Shown one piece after another: positions 34,751-42,762 of a stretch of 64,000 nucleotides of DNA. The position numbers were made by a program, and so were the translations under genes. The notes under the pieces were generated by a model that searched no databases, had not been told where the DNA came from, and saw only the letters and a list, made by a program, of their open reading frames with translations. The number at the start of each line of letters is the position of its first letter. The first letter of the stretch is position 1. This DNA is from Phocaeicola coprophilus (GTDB lineage: Bacteria; Bacteroidota; Bacteroidia; Bacteroidales; Bacteroidaceae): contig JACJJM010000004.1 in assembly GCA_016900015.1 (NCBI GenBank), positions 124,001 through 188,000 of the forward strand, given 5' to 3'.

Positions 34751-35893
34751 TTACTCATTTGTCATCATAAGTTTGCGGATGAGCGGAACAAGCACATCCT
34801 TTATCGCATGCTCATCCAGCCGATGCCCTCCGCTGAAATGTACCACTTGATTGTAATGCTGCAAGAATAGAGGTTCACAATTCACCTGCTGGTCGTTGTC
34901 GGCAAACAAGCCCCACACCATTTTTCTGTCCTCGTCGGTGATGCCGTCAAACTGGTGCGCCTCCATTTCTGCATGATGGTGGATGATTTCAGGCGTAATC
35001 TCAAAATGAGTCGTCCCGTCTTTCCGCAGGTTGAAATACTCATGCGTACCAACGGTGAGCACCGTGCTCTTCCGTGACATCTCAAAGGCGGGATTCACAC
35101 ATATTCGCCTGTAACCGTGCATCTGCTGGGCATACATACCGCCCATGCTGGTACCGACAACCACATCAGGCACAACATTCATGCATAAGCCGCGCAGGAA
35201 GGGCAAAGCCTCAGCCGGATCAACGGGAATGTCGGGTGCAACGACATCGACATCCGACAAAAGCTCACGCAAGGTCTTCACCGTACCACTGGCGGCCGAG
35301 GAGCCGAAGCCATGCAGGTAGACAAGCCTTTTCCGACAGACCGATTTTTCAACAAGTTCCTGTGTCTTGTCTCGCCGATCGTAGCGGTCGCGCATCTCAG
35401 TGAGAATGCTGCAAAATTCCGACGGCGTGAGTATCGTCTTGAAAGGATTCTCCTCGCCGCTCGTATGGATGAGGGTGATTCCTCTTGTCTGCATCAATGC
35501 CGTGCGGAAACGTTCGCTTTGCTCAAACATTGCTTGATAGGCACGGCGTATCAGTTGCCGGTAGTCATCGCTCTGCCGGTCTATCGCCTGTCCCTTCCAC
35601 CACACTATCTGGTCTGTCTGCCAGGAGGTGACACTCATCTTGCGGGCATTGCCACCCCTCATGCTGCATATCTGCCGTTGCTTGTCAGGCTCTTTCCTCT
35701 TCAATGATTGCAGGAAACCTTCCATGCTGCCGCACACCATTCCGTCGAAGCGGAACCCGTTGCTGCACAGGTTGCTCAACACATTGGATGGATACAACCC
35801 GTTGGAACGTATGTCCAGCGTGTTTGTCTCCGGATTGTACATATCCTTCAGCTCATGCCCATTTCGCGATGTCGCCATATAATCTTCTTCCAT
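34751..35893 (-). CDS. NADAR domain fused to a YqiA-like esterase
   Basis: 380 aa from the ATG at 35893; a TTG six bases upstream is less likely. Residues ~30-180 look like a NADAR (YbiA-type) domain: PSNVLSNLCSNGFRFDG, CGSMEGFLQSLKR, WWKGQAIDRQSDDY, AMFEQSERFRTALMQTRG, HTSGEENPFKTILTPSEFC. Residues ~187-380 are an alpha/beta hydrolase of the YqiA/UPF0227 type: RLVYLHGFGSSAASGTVKTL, the nucleophile elbow GTSMGG, and HFSGGHRLDEH with the catalytic His. NADAR proteins act on ADP-ribose-type substrates, some removing ADP-ribose from guanine. Third gene of a minus-strand operon, 10 bp after the ARH fusion. What the esterase hydrolyses is unknown. Confidence 0.72.
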   Translation of the reverse strand: MEEDYMATSRNGHELKDMYNPETNTLDIRSNGLYPSNVLSNLCSNGFRFDGMVCGSMEGFLQSLKRKEPDKQRQICSMRGGNARKMSVTSWQTDQIVWWKGQAIDRQSDDYRQLIRRAYQAMFEQSERFRTALMQTRGITLIHTSGEENPFKTILTPSEFCSILTEMRDRYDRRDKTQELVEKSVCRKRLVYLHGFGSSAASGTVKTLRELLSDVDVVAPDIPVDPAEALPFLRGLCMNVVPDVVVGTSMGGMYAQQMHGYRRICVNPAFEMSRKSTVLTVGTHEYFNLRKDGTTHFEITPEIIHHHAEMEAHQFDGITDEDRKMVWGLFADNDQQVNCEPLFLQHYNQVVHFSGGHRLDEHAIKDVLVPLIRKLMMTNE

Positions 35894-35903
35894 AACCAAC
35901 TTA

Positions 35904-38417
35904 TTATATCCCTACAGGTTTCATTTCACAATAACGTTCATACCACTGCTGCTTCTCCGGCGTGTCAATAGGATCGTATTCGCTGATGATACAACTTGTG
36001 TAAAGGTCGTCGGCAATGGCAAGGATGATGTTCGAAAGCTCGAGCGTCTGCTCCAGCTCCTTTCCTTGTGGACAAAACAACCGTTGACGTTTGATGGCCT
36101 CATAGCCATAGATAGCCCCCATGATATTGCCGCAGATTGAACCAGTCGAATCGCTGTCGCCGTCATGGTTCACAGCGGCTATGATTGCGTCCTCTGCGCT
36201 GGTTATATGACGCAAGGCGCAATAGAGGGCGATTGCCCATGCTTCCTCACCCGTCCAGCCTTCCCCCAACTGACGAATGTTCTCCGCGTCGCTTCTGTTG
36301 TTCCTTGCAAGATCCACCGCTTTGCGGGTAAGGCCGGCAAGGTAGCGCTTGTCTTCAGCAAACTCATCCTTATAAATAGTGTCGAGAGCTTCGATTGTCT
36401 CCAATACAAGTTGTTCAAACTCTTCATGCACAGATTCCACAGACATGGGCACCAACTTATACAATAGGTGGGTCAACATTGCCGCAGGGAGAAAACCCAA
36501 AGGATGCTTGTGCGTCACACGTGCGGTTTCCGCACCGGCTTTGTCCATCTCCGCAATCTGATAAAAACATTCCCCACGGGCCAAATATCCAGCCATGAGC
36601 AGTGCCATTGGAGCCACGCGCATGATGCCACCACAACCCTTGCTGTTGTTCTCCACTTTCTGATCGTTGAGCAGACTTTCACAAGCAGCCAGACATGTGT
36701 TGCCCGGTGCACGGCGGTGTGCCAGTGCAGGCAGGTCACGCAGCCACGTATAGTGGAAATCATGGGTCAGCATCTCCTTTTTCTTATTTGTCTGCGTATA
36801 GTACCAGTCAAGATAAGCTCCGTCCAAATATTTTTCAGGTTGCCCGCCGATTCCGCGCATATAACCACGCGTCACACCCATCAGCATCCCGTTGGCAGTG
36901 AAGAGTGTCATCTGCGTGTCGTCGCTCACAAGGGCCTTGCCTTCCGGAGTGAGGTCAAACTTTGTTATTCCATTGTTGCCGTATCGGGCAAGAATGTTTT
37001 TCCGGCTCATGAATTCCACCGTATAACCCAGCGCATCGCCTGCGGCACCCGCCAACAGGCATCCTCTGATGCAGTCCTTCACCCTTGCCGCCTTGGCTGC
37101 ATTGCTGTCGCCCGTACTTCGTGCAAAGGCTCTGACAAACTCTTCTTGTTCCGCAGTTTCAGGTGTTTTGCGATAAGCGGATTTGGGCATGTCACTGAAG
37201 AAGTTACGCAAAACAGTCAATGCGTCACAGTCATTGCTGCCTCGCTGTTGCAGTTCTCTCGCCTTGACACATCCCACGATTGTTCCCGTACGCCCTACGC
37301 CTCCCCAGCAATGGATATAGGTATAGCCGTCCATCTTTTCAAAGTCTGCAATCTTATCCAAAAGCCGGTTGACCGACTCAATAGACCGTGGCACGCCGCA
37401 ATCGGGAATGGGGAAACGCAGGTAAGTCGTTCCTTTCGGCAGCAAGTGGCTGTATGGTTTCAGTTCTCCCTCTTCGGTGAGATCCACAAAATGCTTCACT
37501 CCGAAATGAACCATGCGCTTGATTTTACGCTTGGCCTCCTCCTCGTCCTTATCGCCCGGATATTCCCCGGCAAACAGGTTTCCATGCAGGTAATATGATT
37601 GATGGAGCGGACGTGAGATGAAATCCTCAAAACGGTCGTTGATGTCGAGCAGGTCAGCTGGAAGAAGGGCACGGCATTGGTCGATGAGTTCCGTACTGAA
37701 CCCTCCTCCAACGGTGCTGAAACATGTTGCACTGGCTATGGAGGCGGTCATGGCACCGATGGTGTCGGAATCACCGCCCATGGAGATGGCAAGGCGCAAC
37801 GCCTTCTCTGGAGGATATATGCTACGTTCGAGATAAGCTTTTATGGCAATGGGCACACTTCCTTGGCAAGTCACGTCAAACCTGTAGCCGTCGCGTATAT
37901 CTTCCAGTTTAAAGTCAAGATTATATCCGATTCTCTCCTTGATAAAAAGCTTTATCTTGAAATCATCAGCCCACTCGGTCTTCTTTATAAATATACATCC
38001 CGCAATGGCCTGTGCTCCCCTGATGCCTTCAGGATGGTCATGGGAAACCGAAGCCGTGATGCGGGCCAGTTCCAATGCCTCGTCAAGGGATGTGGCATAC
38101 AGGCCTACCGGACTTACCCTCATGGCCGAACCGTTGCCGAAACTGCCGTATGGCTGCGGATGGTTGCTCGCCAGCCATTTGCGGAACATGCCTCCATAGC
38201 CTGCATGGGGATATTTGCGCCCCAAGCGTTGCATACACTCCACCAACGTCTCCGCCTTGTGCTCCGGGTCTATCATCAGCCATTCCGCCACAGCAAGGGT
38301 CATCACCGTGTCGTCCGTAAACCGGCTTCCTGTGGGGACAAGCTCGAAATCCTCTGTCTTAATGTTGCGCCATTCGCGGGTGCTACCTACAATGTCGCCA
38401 ATGATTGCTCCTAACAT
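35904..38417 (-). CDS. ARH-phosphatase-ARH triple-domain fusion
   Basis: 837 aa. Domain 1 (1-~265) is an ADP-ribosylglycohydrolase with metal motifs TDDT at 34-37 and GGDSDT at 214-219. Domain 2 (~272-430) is a dual-specificity/tyrosine-phosphatase-like domain with the P-loop HCWGGVGRTG at 369-378 (catalytic Cys370, Arg376). Domain 3 (~445-815) is a second, longer ADP-ribosylglycohydrolase (CLLAGAAGDALGYTVEF, SDDT at 498-501, GCGGIMRVAP, HDGDSDS at 751-757). All catalytic motifs look intact. ARH enzymes remove ADP-ribose from proteins, nucleic acids or small molecules; a phosphatase between them suggests handling of a phosphorylated ADP-ribosyl product. It lies between a Nudix regulator and a NADAR-esterase gene. 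Confidence 0.85.
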   Translation of the reverse strand: MLGAIIGDIVGSTREWRNIKTEDFELVPTGSRFTDDTVMTLAVAEWLMIDPEHKAETLVECMQRLGRKYPHAGYGGMFRKWLASNHPQPYGSFGNGSAMRVSPVGLYATSLDEALELARITASVSHDHPEGIRGAQAIAGCIFIKKTEWADDFKIKLFIKERIGYNLDFKLEDIRDGYRFDVTCQGSVPIAIKAYLERSIYPPEKALRLAISMGGDSDTIGAMTASIASATCFSTVGGGFSTELIDQCRALLPADLLDINDRFEDFISRPLHQSYYLHGNLFAGEYPGDKDEEEAKRKIKRMVHFGVKHFVDLTEEGELKPYSHLLPKGTTYLRFPIPDCGVPRSIESVNRLLDKIADFEKMDGYTYIHCWGGVGRTGTIVGCVKARELQQRGSNDCDALTVLRNFFSDMPKSAYRKTPETAEQEEFVRAFARSTGDSNAAKAARVKDCIRGCLLAGAAGDALGYTVEFMSRKNILARYGNNGITKFDLTPEGKALVSDDTQMTLFTANGMLMGVTRGYMRGIGGQPEKYLDGAYLDWYYTQTNKKKEMLTHDFHYTWLRDLPALAHRRAPGNTCLAACESLLNDQKVENNSKGCGGIMRVAPMALLMAGYLARGECFYQIAEMDKAGAETARVTHKHPLGFLPAAMLTHLLYKLVPMSVESVHEEFEQLVLETIEALDTIYKDEFAEDKRYLAGLTRKAVDLARNNRSDAENIRQLGEGWTGEEAWAIALYCALRHITSAEDAIIAAVNHDGDSDSTGSICGNIMGAIYGYEAIKRQRLFCPQGKELEQTLELSNIILAIADDLYTSCIISEYDPIDTPEKQQWYERYCEMKPVGI

Positions 38418-38440
38418 GTTACCTTTTATTTATTGTCTGT

Positions 38441-39154
38441 TCAAAACTCCAGTCTGAATCCCTTTTGTTTCAACTCCTCATATTTCGCCTTGTTGAAACG
38501 GAAGAGAAAGGCTTCTTTCTTTTGCGAAGGATTGACCGTCCCGTCCAGCTGCTCCAACATCTCCAACCGTTTCATCTTGTTGTAGAAGTTTCGACGGTCG
38601 AAGCGAATGCCAAGTATCGCCTCATAGAGGTTTTGCAGCTCCTTGATGGTGAACTGTTCGGGCAGCAACTCGAAGCCCACAGGTTCGAAATGTATCTGCT
38701 GGCGCAATGTCTGCTCAGCCTTGCGAAGTATCTGGTCGTGATCGAAAGCCAGTTGCGGCACTTCGTCCAACGCAAACCATCGGGCATCATCAGCATCATC
38801 ACCGCCTTTCACTTCCTGCATTCGCACCAAGGCGTAATAGGCAATGGTTATAACGCGCTCGCGAGGGTCGCGCTCAGGAGCGGTAAAAGTATGAAACTGG
38901 CGGATGTACGCACCTTCCAATCCTGTTTCTTCTTGCAACTCACGCAATGCACCATCTTCGGCACACTCGTCCATCTTCAGAAATCCGCCGGGCAACGCCC
39001 ACCGTCCTTTGTAAGGTTCTACTCCTCGCTGCACCAATAGTACCCTCAGTTTAGCACCATCAAAACCGAAGATAACACAGTCGGTCGTCACACTCGGGTG
39101 TGGATATTTGTAGCAATACTTCTTTCCTTCTTCTGACTTGTTCAACTCATCCAT
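38441..39154 (-). CDS. Nudix-domain regulator, NrtR-like
   Basis: 237 aa from the ATG at 39154; the earlier TTG lies inside the promoter box. The N-terminal Nudix domain (VTTDCVIFGFDGAKLRVLLVQRG) has a complete Nudix box beginning GGFLKMDECAEDGALRELQ and continuing EETGL. From about residue 150 a winged-helix part follows (LLPEQFTIKELQNLYEAILG, FDRRNFYNKMKRL). This is the NrtR/ADP-ribose-sensing layout, in which the Nudix domain binds ADP-ribose and controls DNA binding. Because the Nudix box is intact, it could also hydrolyse ADP-ribose. It heads the operon with the ARH fusion (23-bp gap) and may autoregulate it. Confidence 0.85.
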   Translation of the reverse strand: MDELNKSEEGKKYCYKYPHPSVTTDCVIFGFDGAKLRVLLVQRGVEPYKGRWALPGGFLKMDECAEDGALRELQEETGLEGAYIRQFHTFTAPERDPRERVITIAYYALVRMQEVKGGDDADDARWFALDEVPQLAFDHDQILRKAEQTLRQQIHFEPVGFELLPEQFTIKELQNLYEAILGIRFDRRNFYNKMKRLEMLEQLDGTVNPSQKKEAFLFRFNKAKYEELKQKGFRLEF

Positions 39155-39181
39155 ATATCTTCTTGCGTTAAATCTACGCCA

Positions 39182-39189
39182 CAAAGATA
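39182..39189 (-). promoter_or_regulatory. -7 box of the ADP-ribose operon
   Basis: On the minus strand TATCTTTG matches TAnnTTTG and is 27 bp upstream of the Nudix gene's ATG. Confidence 0.6.
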
Positions 39190-39270
39190 ACTACCTTGTA
39201 TTGAAGTACCAAACTTTCTGCGTAAAAATCACACAAGAGATTAAGAAGCAATGACGCTGCGTTTATCAAC

Positions 39271-39582
39271 TCATTTTTTCTTTTTAGGAAAAGGCAAGGC
39301 TTCCCATAAAGCCGTAACGATTCGCACTGCGTCCTCGCCATGCTCTATGTCGAGGATGTAATGTTCTTTTGCCCCTTCGTAAGGAAAACCCCGTTCTGCA
39401 CGCTCCATCCTATCCTTCAGCACAGGATGCATCTTCACGTAGCAGATGTTGTCACACGCTGTAATGACTGGCTTTTCATCTAAATAAATCACATAGTCGC
39501 CAAACATCTTCCGCGAACGAACCTCACCCGCCTGACGAAGCTGTGAGCAGACAAAGTCTATAAAATCTGTCGTACAAGCCAT
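39271..39582 (-). CDS. TfoX N-terminal-domain protein
   Basis: 103 aa. TDFIDFVCSQLRQAGEVRSRKMFGDYVIYLDEKPVITACDN is the TfoX/Sxy N-terminal domain pattern (the RKMFG motif is typical). The TfoX C-terminal domain is absent, as in many short stand-alone members of unknown role; a competence function should not be assumed. Last gene of a tight three-gene minus-strand operon, 3 bp after the DUF3795 gene. Confidence 0.82.
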   Translation of the reverse strand: MACTTDFIDFVCSQLRQAGEVRSRKMFGDYVIYLDEKPVITACDNICYVKMHPVLKDRMERAERGFPYEGAKEHYILDIEHGEDAVRIVTALWEALPFPKKKK

Positions 39583-39585
39583 GAT

Positions 39586-39930
39586 TCATCTTCGTTTCAT
39601 CGTTTGACATTGACGCTTGGTCATCTCTTCTGCAAAAGCCTGTTCCCCTTGATCCTTGATGAAACGGATACAAGCCGGACGGTCTGAATTGAACACAAAA
39701 GCAAACACGCGGCTGACCCAATTAGAATACAACTTGCAGTCAGTCACCACTTGTGAGCACTCGGCGCACGTCTTGAACCCTTTCTCCAAACAACAAGAGC
39801 GGACACGACACCAAGTTGCTTTCTCATTTTGCCTGCATCCCGGGCATTTGTCATTCAGATATTTACGACAGGCTCCGCAATAGAGTCCACAAGCCGCGAC
39901 ATAACGTGAATCTGCGATTATCGGTTTCAT
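39586..39930 (-). CDS. DUF3795 cysteine-rich protein
   Basis: 114 aa. The N-terminus RYVAACGLYCGACRKYLNDKCPGCRQNEKATWCRVRSCCLEKG carries the paired Cys motifs of DUF3795, probably binding zinc or an iron-sulfur cluster. Later Cys residues (KTCAECSQVVTDC) add to this. Function unknown. It lies between TfoX-N and a zinc-ribbon flavoprotein, 6 bp after the latter. Confidence 0.82.
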   Translation of the reverse strand: MKPIIADSRYVAACGLYCGACRKYLNDKCPGCRQNEKATWCRVRSCCLEKGFKTCAECSQVVTDCKLYSNWVSRVFAFVFNSDRPACIRFIKDQGEQAFAEEMTKRQCQTMKRR

Positions 39931-39936
39931 GACAGC

Positions 39937-40617
39937 TTATAATTTTGAATGGGCAAATTCACCGTTAATCCAGAATGTTGCTTCCGAACCAACAAAACGC
40001 AACAAGACGTAATCGGGATCAGTCGGTCCGCCTGGAAAATGATGGATAAACCAGTCCTGCCACAACTTCCGACGTTGCTCATCGTCCGCTATGACTTCCA
40101 CCACACCGCGCAATGCCACCCCGTCACCGTAGTGTTCGTAGCAAAGCCCGGCCTTATCATTCTGCTTGAAGTCATTCACTTTCATGGATGCGGCACTCGT
40201 CGCCATCCAGACTTCGCTGAAACCAACGGCTGCTATCTTGGACATCTGTACTGGACGAGGATAACCTTTGTCATCCACCGAAGCGACCGTCACATTCTCA
40301 CACTGGGCAAGCAGGTCTGCAGCTTTCTCCTCCAGTGTCCGCTTGTCAGTCTCTTTCCAGCGTTTCAGATGCGGGAAGTGATGAAGCATCTGTTCCTTGG
40401 CTTGCACCGGTGTCAGATTCCACCCCGTCTGAGCATTCATCTGATCGAGGTATTGCAGACAGAATTCCACCATCTGGTTCATCGTGAAGTTCTGAGTAAA
40501 CTTTCCATCCCGATAACAGTAGACACAATAATCTTCACTACTGCTACCATCGGCATTGCGTCCCCGGTTTTCATCCGTCAGAGGCATCCCGCAACTTTGA
40601 CAAAATCGTTGTTCCAT
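39937..40617 (-). CDS. Zinc ribbon fused to a pyridoxamine-phosphate-oxidase-like domain
   Basis: 226 aa. Residues 1-~80 hold a zinc-ribbon domain (CQSCGMPL, then EDYCVYCYRDGKF). This is followed by a general-stress-protein-26-type split barrel (LLAQCENVTVASVDDKGYPRPVQMSKI, SEVWMATSAASMKVNDFKQNDKAGLCY, YVLLRFVGSEATFWINGEF). Family members bind FMN or F420; the reaction is unknown. First gene of the operon with DUF3795 and TfoX-N. Confidence 0.8.
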   Translation of the reverse strand: MEQRFCQSCGMPLTDENRGRNADGSSSEDYCVYCYRDGKFTQNFTMNQMVEFCLQYLDQMNAQTGWNLTPVQAKEQMLHHFPHLKRWKETDKRTLEEKAADLLAQCENVTVASVDDKGYPRPVQMSKIAAVGFSEVWMATSAASMKVNDFKQNDKAGLCYEHYGDGVALRGVVEVIADDEQRRKLWQDWFIHHFPGGPTDPDYVLLRFVGSEATFWINGEFAHSKL

Positions 40618-40798
40618 ATCAAACGTTTGTTAATCATGCCTATAAGTTCCTATATAAGCAATTATAAAAAAGAAGAGCGTGGAACTGTACACCTCACATC
40701 TTAGTGTATAGGCCCTGAGAAAACCCTTGAGAACAGATGTGATGATAGCAGCCCACGCTTATGCGTGAGAACCACTATGCCAACTCTTGTTCTCATTT
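40618..40798. other. Intergenic region left of MITE-A
   Basis: No gene is seen. A small hairpin (cccacgcttatgcgtgag) lies at about 40752-40769. The intact MITE-A element follows directly. Confidence 0.4.
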
Positions 40799-40998
40799 TT
40801 AGAAACTGCTTTGAATTTATCGTGTGATGATTGGGGATGAGTTTTTGAGTCATTTTTGGTTCTGTGATGAGGAAGATAGCGGGCTATCTGACGAAGAACA
40901 GGAACAAAAAGGACCAAAAAAATCGCCCAAAGCACATACGAAAACGAATACATCAAACAGGGAAAAACTTTTTGTAGAAATTCAAAACAGTTTCTTAA
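40799..40998 (+). mobile_element. MITE-A, intact copy (about 200 bp)
   Basis: Left end TTAGAAACTGCTTTGAATTT and right end AAATTCAAAACAGTTTCTTAA are near-perfect inverted repeats. A second copy in opposite orientation is at 60991-61187, a truncated copy at about 640-770 and a deleted end at 61593-61665. Inside, a short frame reading DEEDSGLSDEEQEQKGPKK is kept in similar form in the other copies, which may be a protein remnant or chance. No transposase is encoded. Confidence 0.75.
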
Positions 40999-41336
40999 AG
41001 TTTCTCAGGCTTTATACACACAAGATGAAGACATAACGCTTCCTTATTTTCAAATGTCATGGAAAGAGTCACCTCAATCCCGATACAAAACTAACGAATT
41101 CTAATGAACTATCCGCCATCTCCCGACGACTTTCTTCGTTTCCCACACATGAACATAAGACATAACAGATCTTACCCCTTAAGACTAGCCGGGCACGGAC
41201 TCCTTTCCGTGGTCGGCTAGTCTCCTTTCCGCTCCTCCCTACCCTTAAGCCCTCTCACGCGCCGACCAAAACAAGTACATTCCGGAAGCTTCCGAGAACA
41301 ACAAAGGCCTATTTTAAACCACCGAAAAAAAATCAC
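40999..41336. other. Intergenic region right of MITE-A
   Basis: No gene is supported. A GC-rich stretch at 41185-41240 has an imperfect dyad (gactagccgggcac facing gtggtcggctagtc). The tolC promoter begins at 41337. Confidence 0.4.
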
Positions 41337-41344
41337 TAACTTTG
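41337..41344 (+). promoter_or_regulatory. -7 box of the efflux operon
   Basis: TAACTTTG matches TAnnTTTG, 74 bp upstream of the TolC-family ATG. Confidence 0.5.
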
Positions 41345-41418
41345 CACACGAATCAGAATGGACTACAGAAAACCGGCTGCATGCCCATCAGGACCCTAAA
41401 CTAAAAAGGACTTTCTCT

Positions 41419-42741
41419 ATGTACATTACACCTGTTCATGCAATGGGGATAGCTATCATATTCTTGACGCTGTCTCCTGTGAAAGCTTATACGCAAAAGG
41501 ATTCTCTCTATCTTAGTGTCGACCAACTTTTTGAGAAGGGAATAAAGCAAAATCTGCAACTGGCCGCAAACAAACTGCAAGAGCGAATGGCTGAAGAACG
41601 CGCCCGGACAGCACGTATGAACCGACTTCCGGACATCGAAATCGGACTGAACGGAGGATTTGTGGGACAACCTATCATCTTCGAACGGGGACTTTCCGAT
41701 CCGACATATCCCGACGCACCGGACTGGTCGCAAAACTATGCAATAAACCTCACCCAACCGCTCTATCATGGAGGACGGATAAAGTACGCTGTCCGGCAAG
41801 CTGATTTGGAAAAAGAAATAACAGCCCTGCAAACGGCTACGAACCGCGCGGACATCAAGTTGTCACTCTTGCAACACTATCTCAACTTGTTCAGCCTGCA
41901 CAAGCGGCATCAAGTGTTGACGCGGAACATCAACGAGTCGGAACGCCGCCTGAAAGACATCCGACAGATGAAAAAAGAAGGACTCATCACCAACAATGAC
42001 GTGCTTCGCAGCGAGATGCAGCTGACCAACAACCGGCTGGCCTTGCTTGAGACCGAAAACGACCTTCGGCTGGCTTCCCAACAACTGGACATCCTGCTCG
42101 GGCTGGACGAAACTCTGCTCATCTGCCCGGACACGACTCTGCTCAGCAAAACTTATCAACTGGACAACTATGCCGACTACATCGACCGGGCATATACCGG
42201 CGACCCAGGTATGCGCTTGAGGAGACGACAGACCGATCTGGCACGCAACAACATCCGTGTCATCCATGCGGCGCAAATGCCCCAACTGTCGCTCTATGCA
42301 GCCAACACACTGGCACGCCCTGTGTCTCGCACGCTGGCTGACATGTATAACAATGCTTGGAACGTGGGACTATCCTTTTCCTACCCCCTGTCAGCACTCT
42401 ACCGCAACAAACACAGGCTGAATGAAGCGCGACGCCAGGTGGATTTCCAACTCAACGCTGAAGAACAACAAAAACAACACATCCGCATGACGGTCCGGAA
42501 TGCCTACTTGAAACACCGCGAAGCACTGGCACGAGTGGATGCCCTCAAACTGTCAGCCAAACAGGCTGAAGAAAACTACCGCATCATGCGTAACCGCTAC
42601 CTGAACCAACTCGCCATCCTCACAGACCTGCTGGATGCAGACAACCTCCGCCTGGATGCAGAACTCCAACTCACCACGGCACGCACACAAGTCGTCTACA
42701 CCTACTATGAACTGCTGCGCGCCATCGGGGAATTACAATAA
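41419..42741 (+). CDS. TolC-family outer-membrane efflux protein
   Basis: 440 aa with a signal peptide (MGIAIIFLTLSPVKAYTQ). It has two tandem outer-membrane-efflux domains: LSVDQLFEKGIKQNLQLAANKLQERMAEERARTARMNRLPDIEIG, then YAINLTQPLYHGGRIKYAVRQADLEKE, and the second half GLSFSYPLSALYRNKHRLNEARRQVDFQLNAEEQQ. Long coiled-coil helices fit the periplasmic tunnel of TolC proteins. With the HlyD and MFS genes downstream (21-bp gap, then a 4-bp overlap) it would complete an EmrAB-TolC-type exporter. Confidence 0.9.
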   Translation: MYITPVHAMGIAIIFLTLSPVKAYTQKDSLYLSVDQLFEKGIKQNLQLAANKLQERMAEERARTARMNRLPDIEIGLNGGFVGQPIIFERGLSDPTYPDAPDWSQNYAINLTQPLYHGGRIKYAVRQADLEKEITALQTATNRADIKLSLLQHYLNLFSLHKRHQVLTRNINESERRLKDIRQMKKEGLITNNDVLRSEMQLTNNRLALLETENDLRLASQQLDILLGLDETLLICPDTTLLSKTYQLDNYADYIDRAYTGDPGMRLRRRQTDLARNNIRVIHAAQMPQLSLYAANTLARPVSRTLADMYNNAWNVGLSFSYPLSALYRNKHRLNEARRQVDFQLNAEEQQKQHIRMTVRNAYLKHREALARVDALKLSAKQAEENYRIMRNRYLNQLAILTDLLDADNLRLDAELQLTTARTQVVYTYYELLRAIGELQ

Positions 42742-42762
42742 CATACTAAATACAAAAAGAAT

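Noticed and set aside
40824-41036. 70-codon frame in MITE-A as an independent gene
   Set aside because: It starts inside the element and runs out past its end; only the DSGLSDEEQ part is shared among copies. Reported as an oddity of the repeat instead.
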